This document shows positions 7,406 to 13,087 of a DNA stretch of 13,087 nucleotides, piece after piece. The position numbers and the translations under genes were made by a program. Origin of the DNA: Pirellulaceae bacterium (GTDB lineage: Bacteria; Planctomycetota; Planctomycetia; Pirellulales; Pirellulaceae); the NCBI GenBank assembly GCA_030744095.1, contig JASLRF010000272.1, forward strand, positions 1-13,087, in the 5' to 3' direction. Each line of letters begins with the position of its first letter. The stretch's first letter is position 1. The notes under the pieces were generated by a model. It was not told where the DNA came from. It did not search any database and saw only the letters and a program-made list of their open reading frames with translations.

Positions 7406-7456
7406 GTCGCCTTTCGCTCCGCGAAAGGAACGTGCTTTCGCGGAGCGAAAGACGAC
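7406..7456. repeat. REP-like nested inverted repeat
   Basis: Arms of 17 bp (7411-7427 and 7435-7451) are perfect reverse complements around a 7-nt loop; they extend to 22 bp with one mismatch (7410 against 7452). Each arm is also a small hairpin itself: CTTTCGC-TCC-GCGAAAG at 7411-7427 and CTTTCGC-GGA-GCGAAAG at 7435-7451. The sequence can therefore form one long hairpin or two small ones. It starts 28 bp after the membrane protein gene. No T-run follows, so a classic terminator is unlikely, but it could stabilise the upstream mRNA or be a genome-wide palindromic repeat. Confidence 0.88.
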
Positions 7457-7697
7457 AATAAAAGATCGAACACTGCTCAGTGCGTCTTAAACCCACGGCC
7501 TACGGCGTGCGACTGTGAATGGCTTCGCTGAACGAGAGCCGGTGACGCGGCTTGATACTAGCCAGCTCGACAGCATGTTACGTCTGTTTTTTGAGCCGAT
7601 ACTGGCTATCTTCGTCGCGCCAATTGACTAGACTGAAAGCCCGCGACTGGTGTCGTTCCCAGAGCGACGATCCCGCCTCGCTTGCTCCCCCTCGCTC

Positions 7698-7703
7698 GAA
7701 GGA
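7698..7703 (+). promoter_or_regulatory. Ribosome binding site that fixes the start of the beta-propeller gene
   Basis: GAAGGA lies 7 bases before ATG 7711, a near-ideal Shine-Dalgarno spacing. It supports ATG 7711 over the longer in-frame start at TTG 7552, in agreement with the signal peptide that begins at ATG 7711. Confidence 0.7.
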
Positions 7704-7710
7704 AATCACC

Positions 7711-8958
7711 ATGTTGCGTCACACCTTGACCGGTTGTGTTGTGTTGTTTCTCTGTAGTGCGTTGTCGCCTGCAATTGAATGGAATGCCTTTCGCGGACCA
7801 GGGGGAGACGGCCATGCTGCCGTCAGAGGTCTCCCGACAACGTGGAGCGAGTCGCGAAATGTTGTATGGAGACAGGCAGTTCCTGGCCAAGGTTGGTCTT
7901 CACCCGTTGTGAACGATGGCACGATTTTTGTCACGACTGCGGTCCCGGTTGCGGCCACATCGAGCGATCTGTCGTTACGATTCCTGGGATTCAGTGAAAC
8001 GACTGGCGACCTGGTGCACAATGTCGAGGTCTTTCGTCAACGAGGTGACACGGCACCTCGCATTCACAAGAAGAACGGCCATGCGAGCCCAACTCCTTTG
8101 ATTCACGAGGATCGCATCTATGTGCATTTTGGCCACCAGGGTACCGCTTGCCTTGATACAAAGGGAAGAATTCTTTGGCGTAACCGGTCGTTGGCCTACA
8201 AACCGGTTCACGGTAACGGCGGCAGTCCGATTCTCGTGGGTGACGCTCTGATTTTCAGTTGCGATGGTGGGTCGGATCCATTCATTGTGGCGTTGGATGC
8301 GGGAACGGGTGAGGTACGCTGGAAGACGGATCGGGCAACGGATGCCCGCAAGAAATTCTCCTTTAGCACACCCACGCTGATTGCCGTCGATGGACGGCAG
8401 CAAGTCATCAGTCCCGGGAGCAACGTCGTCTGTGCTTTCAACCCAATTGATGGAACAGAAATCTGGCGGCTGCGTTACGATGGCTACTCGGTGATCCCGA
8501 AGCCGGTTTTCGCGAACGGTCTCGTCTTTGTTTGTACCGGCTACGACCGCCCTAGCCTGTTGGCGATTAGACCCGATGGCCACGGAGATGTGACGGAGAC
8601 ACATCTGGTTTGGAAGACCAACCGCGCCGTCCCCAACACATCATCCCTGCTGATCGTCGACGACGAACTCTTTATGGTTTCCGATGGCGGCATAGCCAGT
8701 TGCCTGGATGCGCCGACGGGTGCAGTGCATTGGAGCGAGCGCATTGGAGGTAAGTTTTCCGCTTCTCCGTTGTACTCAAACGGTTTGATCTACTTGCAGG
8801 ACGAAGATGGTAAGGCCACGGTTCTCGAGGCGAGCACCGAATTCGACGTGGTCACGACAAATGCGATTGACGGGCGCACGCTGGCGTCCTTTGGTGTGAC
8901 TGGAAAGTCGCTGTTGATTCGTTCAGACAAGTATCTGTATCGCATTGAATCGCGGTAG
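7711..8958 (+). CDS. Exported PQQ-like (BamB-type) beta-propeller protein
   Basis: A 415-residue exported protein with beta-propeller repeats of the pyrrolo-quinoline-quinone/BamB type. Residues 1-21 are a signal peptide (HTLTGCVVLFLCSALSPA). The mature protein starts with WNAFRGPGGDG (24-34) and continues with NVVWRQAVPGQGWSSPVV (50-67), the opening usual in planctomycete members. Blade-type repeats recur, with a Trp after a strand and then a 'hydrophobic-x-DG/NG' turn: W53, W156, W204, W252, W301 and W341, and segments such as LDAGTGEVRW (195-204) and NPIDGTEIWR (244-253). There is no CxxCH motif and no catalytic signature of quinoprotein dehydrogenases, so cofactor binding is doubtful; a scaffold or binding role is as likely as an enzyme. 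The gene converges with the giant cytochrome gene, whose stop is 78 bp from its own. Family call is firm; function unknown. Confidence 0.88.
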   Translation: MLRHTLTGCVVLFLCSALSPAIEWNAFRGPGGDGHAAVRGLPTTWSESRNVVWRQAVPGQGWSSPVVNDGTIFVTTAVPVAATSSDLSLRFLGFSETTGDLVHNVEVFRQRGDTAPRIHKKNGHASPTPLIHEDRIYVHFGHQGTACLDTKGRILWRNRSLAYKPVHGNGGSPILVGDALIFSCDGGSDPFIVALDAGTGEVRWKTDRATDARKKFSFSTPTLIAVDGRQQVISPGSNVVCAFNPIDGTEIWRLRYDGYSVIPKPVFANGLVFVCTGYDRPSLLAIRPDGHGDVTETHLVWKTNRAVPNTSSLLIVDDELFMVSDGGIASCLDAPTGAVHWSERIGGKFSASPLYSNGLIYLQDEDGKATVLEASTEFDVVTTNAIDGRTLASFGVTGKSLLIRSDKYLYRIESR

Positions 8959-9036
8959 CTCATTGCGCAACAGTTTTCAAACACATTTCGCGTAATGTCG
9001 GCTGAGCCGAGCGAGTTCTTCTTCTCTGGCTGTTCA
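8959..9036. other. Convergent intergenic region with two weak hairpins
   Basis: The two genes flanking this 78-bp gap point at each other. CATTGCGC at 8961-8968 pairs with GCGTAATG at 8990-8997 (one G-T pair), and TCGGC at 8998-9002 pairs with GCCGA at 9006-9010 around TGA. A bidirectional terminator would be expected here, but neither hairpin is followed by a clear T-run on either strand. The call is positional and weak. Confidence 0.3.
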
Positions 9037-12000
9037 TTATTTCGTCTTCTTCAGTTCACTCGGTTCCGGCAGACTCTGAATGTAATGCCAGACGGCATCA
9101 AACTGCCGATGTGCGTCGGCATCGAAGTGCTCTTTGAGCTTTGTCGTGAGCCTGTCTTCAGAGAGACGGATCATCTTGGTATTGATGTCGTACCGCGGTG
9201 GGTCGAGCATGAACCGTTGGTAGGAATCGCGTCGGAGTCGATCGCGGATATGGGTGAAATTGACTCCCATGTTGATTTTTGTGTCCTTGTCACCACGCGG
9301 TTGGAGATTCCCAATGGCGTGACACTGCCGACAGTCCAATCCAGTCTGCAAAGTTAGCTCTTCGCCAATCAACGCAAGTTTCGCGTCGAACGAATGCGAC
9401 GGCCGCTCCTGCGGATCAATTGCGTGTTCAGCAGCCAATCCGCGCGCAAGTGTCGCCGCATAGGTCGGGAATGCAGGCATTCTCGCACCGATCCACGGTC
9501 GAGATTTATAGCCCAGTTGGCCAGCGAGCAGCCTCTCCGTCCACGATGGCCGAAACTTCTCGCCAGCCCAAGTCAACTGAGGCAGCTGATCGGGAATCCT
9601 CCCACTTCCTTCTTCGGCGATGACCCACCCACGATGGGATCGCTGTCCATCGCGATCATGGCAATTGACGCACTGCAATCGATCGAACAGTCGTGCCGAC
9701 GTCTCCGTGTCGCTAGAGTGCCGAAGACTTGCCAGATCATTTTGCACAAACTGCGCCAACGCACGTCGCTGACCCTTGGAAAAAGTGAACCTTGGTGCGT
9801 TGTTACTGAATTCAGCTGGTGCGAGACAACCACGAGATGTGATCGGTGTTCTCCAATTCAGTTGTGGTAGCCGAAGAGGATGATTCGCGCCCACGCCGTG
9901 ACATTGTTGGCAACCGGTGTCGCCGAACAGCTTCCGGCCTCGCAGGACGTCTCCATTGGGAAACTGGTCTTGAAGTCCCCCTGATGATTCAGCTCGAACG
10001 AATCGCGCGAGCGCGTTGGCTTCCACACCGGTGAGACGGAAATCAGGCATCCTTGACGCTGCATTGTGGGTGGCCGGCCTCTTGAGAAAAGCCACCAAAG
10101 CGCCTGGCGGATATTTGGCATTTACAAAGTGGAGGGACAGCCGATTGAATACATCCTTCTTGCGGGGTGGATTAAAATGATGGCAGGCAATGCATCCGAG
10201 TGATTCGAATAACGACTCGCCATTGCGGATGGTCGCCGATTTCACATCGGTGGTGGACTCGTAGGCCGAGGCCAAATCAGGTTGGCCTAGCAAGAAAGCC
10301 GTAATATCTGCTGCCGCCTGAGTTGCGTCTTCACCTTTGCCCAGGACTGCTGGCATGTGCGTTCCCGGTCGCAGAGATTGGGGTGAAAGCAGCCATTGCG
10401 TGAGCCACGATTTGTTGAAACGAACACCCGCGGCGGCGAGATCCGACGGCACAAGTGTAAGTTCGTACATCCGTTGCGAACCGACATCGGTTCGGTGACA
10501 TCGTGCACAATGATGATCCGCAAACAGGGCACGCCCGAGACGCCGTTCCTGTGCCGTGATGAGTTCAGGGGAGCTGCTATCGTGAAATAGGACATCTGGC
10601 GGGACGCGTTCCCAGCCGAAGTTGTATCCCTTCCACCATAAGTGCAAACTCGCAATTCCTGCTTTCGGGCTCGCATAACGAATCCGAATTCGGTTATGGC
10701 CTTTGCGGAGCAGAATCGGCTCGGCTGTTTCCGCGCTGGCGACCAGATCGGCGGTAAGTTCGTCGTTAATCCATAGTCGAGCCTGGCCAGCGCCTGCGAT
10801 CTTAAAGTCGTAGAAGCCGCTAAGCGGTATTTGCAATGTCCCCGTAATATCCAACGAAAATGAGCCGGACTGTAAGAAGGGTGTCGGTGCGCTGTCAGTC
10901 GACTGCCGCAACGCTACAAGACGGGAGGTACGTACGTCAACTTTCTTTGTCGCAATCGATTGGAATTGAAACTGCAATCCTGGTTCTAGTCGCTGCACGA
11001 CGTCGGCCGAGATCAGCACTGCTCGCTCGCGCCGTACGATCTGCGATTCTGAAATGGTCTCGCTGGGCTCTGTATTGATGGTATGTGCATAGCTGCCACG
11101 AAACCTCTTTCCGCCGGCGGTTCCCAACAACCAGTTGACACTGATCTGCATTACGGGGTGTCTTTCGGGCATTTCCAAGAAGACAGCACGGCCTTCATCC
11201 ATCAAGGTCGCCGAAACGACGGGGACTTCATCGCGACCCTGCTGTTGCGGGTTGGCGACGGAGAACTCGGGCGACCCATATTCTTTAGACCAGCGGTAAT
11301 TCCATTGTTCGACAAAGAAGTTGTCGGCGTTCTCCGCCATTTCACGATCAATTGTTCTTGGAAACGTCAGTTTGATGCCGTTGGTGTAAGTCTTTACGGC
11401 GACGGGCAAGTTAACTGGCTCGCCGGTATAACGAACGCGCTGAAAACACCCATCACGAATCGAACGCGTTTGCCAGCCGCGGAGGCCGCTCACGTACAAT
11501 TGGCCGTCCTGCGGATTGAAACGACCACGCATGATGCCCGACTCGAAATCGGCGGGCGCCGTTGGCAACTTGATCGTGCCGCCCTGATAGACGCCATCGA
11601 CGCTTTCGGTCAGTGCCAGCAGCATACGACATTGCCCGTAGGAAAGGTGCAGCATCCGTCCGCCGAGCGGTCCCCAGCGATCACCTTCCACCCAAACTTG
11701 CGCGCCGCCGCTGTTGTCCATCGAACGGGGAATGAAACACATCGGCAAGTCCCAACCAGTTGGCCGCTCATCCGTGATCCTCGGCCCACCGTAACCGTAG
11801 TACCCTCCTTGTCGCACAACGATCAGGCTTGATTCGGGTGTCCATGTGCCCTGTTGCGGCGCTGCAGTAATGGTGCCGTCTGGACCGACTGCCATGCCAT
11901 TGGGGTTTCGAAAGCCATCAGCGACTGTCGTCATGGTCGAGCCGTCCTCTGAAACTCGCATCACGCCTGTCTTGGCATGAATAAAATAGAAATTGCCATC

Positions 12001-13087
12001 CGGATCGGTGTCGAGACAGGTGACAAAGTCATGGCTTCGTGGCGAGATGAACAGGTCGTTATTGAAATTCTCGTAGTAGTCCGCTTCGCCATCGCGATTA
12101 CGGTCATGCAATCGCGTGATCTGATCACGGCCGATGACGTGTACTTTGTCGTCGACGATCTTCAGCCCCAACGGCTGAAACAGCCCCGTCGCGAATCTTC
12201 GCCAGCGAAGTTGCTTCAGCTGCCGATCGATACCAGTGACGGTCCATACGTCACCGTGTACTGTGCAAACGGCCGCCGAGCCGTCGGAGAAGAAGTCGTG
12301 GCCCGATGTGAAAAACAACGCCTGGTACGGATTCTCGAACGGAAGCGCCAACGTGTCGATGACGTACGGTCCGCCGGTCTCTGTCGTCCTGCCTTCGGTG
12401 GTTAGAGCCCCCGGCCACCGCCCTGTATCTTTCTTGGTCAATTGTGATAGATCTTCCACATCACCGACGGCCTTGCGCAGCGAACGGATCGTTTCGGGAT
12501 CCGTGTCCTTTCTGGTGATCATCAGTTTGACTCGAACAGTTTCCTCGTGTGGCGCGATGTTCAATATGGGCCGCTGCTCAGACATCTTCGCGCTGGCCGT
12601 CGAGCCGATCACTGTGACGTGAGATTCCAGGTCGGCAACCCACATCTGCATCGCCTGCGCGCACGAACCAATTTCCAACGATCGCACGAATGCGCCATGC
12701 TTTCCCGTCTGCACATACCACGGTGAATCGAGCACGTCGGTGTTGCCGACCGAATAGGACAGCACGACGCGCTTGCCACTGGTGTATAGCCCTCGATAGG
12801 CTGCCCAGTCCTTTGGCAGATGCGTTTCGCTGCTGCCCAAGGCCGTGTATCCCTTTTCAATCTCCGGAATGGTGATTTCATCTGGCCTGGGTAGGAAACG
12901 ACCATCCTTGGCCCACCCGGCCATTTTCTCGGTCGAAAAGGAGATCTCACCGGCTGCCCTTGGTGGTCGTACCAGGCCGAAACGACGGGCATCAAACTCG
13001 AGGAAGTCTCCCGTCCAGGCAGAGCTGATTCGCAACCGGGCCGTATCGAAACAGACGGCCGCCTGGCCTTGGTCGCCAACACGAATC
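9037..13087 (-). CDS. PVC-type multidomain multiheme cytochrome c with beta-propeller and PA14-like domain (5' end outside window)
   Basis: Probably a periplasmic redox protein. Residues count from an in-frame TTG at 13033-13035, but the frame is open to the right edge and the preceding codons (VGDQGQAAVCFDTARL) fit the same family, so the true start and signal peptide are missing. Order: N-terminal planctomycete-specific domain (1-230), sorbosone-dehydrogenase-like beta-propeller (240-540; repeats such as VADGFRNPNGMAVGPDG at 371-387), a beta-rich linker, a PA14-like domain (~720-815), then five c-type heme sites: CARCH 843-847, CIACH 948-952, CQQCH 1042-1046, CVNCH 1122-1126 and CRQCH 1235-1239. 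Candidate distal ligands are Met894, Met996, Met1186 and Met1288; the third heme has no obvious Met. Related proteins are linked to sugar oxidation or carbohydrate binding; the substrate here is unknown. The gene opposes the beta-propeller gene. No frameshift is seen over 1,349 codons. Confidence 0.93.
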   Translation of the reverse strand, partial: IRVGDQGQAAVCFDTARLRISSAWTGDFLEFDARRFGLVRPPRAAGEISFSTEKMAGWAKDGRFLPRPDEITIPEIEKGYTALGSSETHLPKDWAAYRGLYTSGKRVVLSYSVGNTDVLDSPWYVQTGKHGAFVRSLEIGSCAQAMQMWVADLESHVTVIGSTASAKMSEQRPILNIAPHEETVRVKLMITRKDTDPETIRSLRKAVGDVEDLSQLTKKDTGRWPGALTTEGRTTETGGPYVIDTLALPFENPYQALFFTSGHDFFSDGSAAVCTVHGDVWTVTGIDRQLKQLRWRRFATGLFQPLGLKIVDDKVHVIGRDQITRLHDRNRDGEADYYENFNNDLFISPRSHDFVTCLDTDPDGNFYFIHAKTGVMRVSEDGSTMTTVADGFRNPNGMAVGPDGTITAAPQQGTWTPESSLIVVRQGGYYGYGGPRITDERPTGWDLPMCFIPRSMDNSGGAQVWVEGDRWGPLGGRMLHLSYGQCRMLLALTESVDGVYQGGTIKLPTAPADFESGIMRGRFNPQDGQLYVSGLRGWQTRSIRDGCFQRVRYTGEPVNLPVAVKTYTNGIKLTFPRTIDREMAENADNFFVEQWNYRWSKEYGSPEFSVANPQQQGRDEVPVVSATLMDEGRAVFLEMPERHPVMQISVNWLLGTAGGKRFRGSYAHTINTEPSETISESQIVRRERAVLISADVVQRLEPGLQFQFQSIATKKVDVRTSRLVALRQSTDSAPTPFLQSGSFSLDITGTLQIPLSGFYDFKIAGAGQARLWINDELTADLVASAETAEPILLRKGHNRIRIRYASPKAGIASLHLWWKGYNFGWERVPPDVLFHDSSSPELITAQERRLGRALFADHHCARCHRTDVGSQRMYELTLVPSDLAAAGVRFNKSWLTQWLLSPQSLRPGTHMPAVLGKGEDATQAAADITAFLLGQPDLASAYESTTDVKSATIRNGESLFESLGCIACHHFNPPRKKDVFNRLSLHFVNAKYPPGALVAFLKRPATHNAASRMPDFRLTGVEANALARFVRAESSGGLQDQFPNGDVLRGRKLFGDTGCQQCHGVGANHPLRLPQLNWRTPITSRGCLAPAEFSNNAPRFTFSKGQRRALAQFVQNDLASLRHSSDTETSARLFDRLQCVNCHDRDGQRSHRGWVIAEEGSGRIPDQLPQLTWAGEKFRPSWTERLLAGQLGYKSRPWIGARMPAFPTYAATLARGLAAEHAIDPQERPSHSFDAKLALIGEELTLQTGLDCRQCHAIGNLQPRGDKDTKINMGVNFTHIRDRLRRDSYQRFMLDPPRYDINTKMIRLSEDRLTTKLKEHFDADAHRQFDAVWHYIQSLPEPSELKKTK

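Larger units (their letters stand above)
7379..7710. other. Intergenic gap of 332 bp with a palindromic element and the leader of the next gene
   Basis: No convincing gene is seen. The left part holds the nested inverted repeat at 7406-7456. A looser inverted repeat, TAGCCAG at 7559-7565 and CTGGCTA at 7602-7608, lies further on. The right end holds the ribosome binding site of the beta-propeller gene. A frame is open from TTG 7552 into that gene, but its 53 extra residues are polar and Arg/Ser-rich and would bury the signal peptide. TTGACT at 7624-7629 has no matching -10 box at a normal distance, so no promoter is called. Confidence 0.6.

Noticed and set aside
7552..7710. 53-codon N-terminal extension of the beta-propeller gene from TTG 7552
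   Set aside because: Polar Arg/Ser-rich peptide with no ribosome binding site; it would bury the clear signal peptide that begins at ATG 7711, which has GAAGGA at ideal spacing.
8995..9357. Open frame of 120 codons on the + strand after the beta-propeller gene
   Set aside because: Mostly antisense to the last heme domain of the cytochrome gene, including its CRQCH site; no recognisable domain.
11083..11832. Open frame of 249 codons on the + strand
   Set aside because: It lies fully antisense to the propeller and linker part of the multiheme gene, whose protein has clear domains here; the + strand translation shows no recognisable motif.
1..13087. tRNA, rRNA, CRISPR array, insertion sequence or prophage
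   Set aside because: No regularly spaced repeat array, no transposase or integrase motif and no tRNA-like cloverleaf with a CCA-type end was seen by eye. A covariance-model scan was not possible.

Overview
The window looks like a piece of a Planctomycetota chromosome, most likely a Pirellulales-type bacterium, of moderate GC content. The evidence is the combination of gene families: a secreted type I sulfatase, a PQQ-like beta-propeller protein opening with a W..FRGPGGDG motif, a very long 'PVC-type' protein joining a beta-propeller, a PA14-like domain and five c-type heme motifs, and a palindromic interspersed element built on CTTTCGC/GCGAAAG. This placement rests on recognising families, not on a phylogenetic marker; no rRNA, tRNA, CRISPR array, transposase or phage gene was seen.

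Left region (1-4705, + strand): three closely packed, co-directional genes that look like the 3' end of an operon. The first encodes an acyl carrier protein plus a type I thioesterase, the usual C-terminal end of a modular polyketide/fatty-acid-like synthase. Its first ~55 codons do not look like synthase; they lie in DNA with hairpins and a 24-bp tandem repeat. The second is a flavodoxin-like domain fused to a lipocalin-like (PF13924-type) domain. The third is a bacterial relative of neuropathy target esterase, with two cyclic-nucleotide-binding domains, the NTE-type middle region and a patatin phospholipase domain. All three are in the same reading frame, separated by one TGA and one TAG. 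A plausible but unproven reading is that a chain is released by the thioesterase, its product handled by the flavo-lipocalin protein, and membrane lipid turnover linked to a cyclic-nucleotide signal.

Middle region (4835-8958, + strand): a heparan N-sulfatase-like secreted sulfatase, a polytopic membrane protein of the nickel/cobalt-transporter or UreH-like kind with a His-containing loop, a 332-bp gap carrying a striking nested inverted repeat, and an exported PQQ-like beta-propeller protein. Spacing is looser here and these are probably separate transcription units.

Right region (9037-13087, - strand): one giant multidomain multiheme protein that faces the beta-propeller gene convergently and runs off the right edge, so its signal peptide is not seen. 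It probably acts in the periplasm as a sugar- or polymer-related redox protein, but its substrate cannot be read from the sequence.
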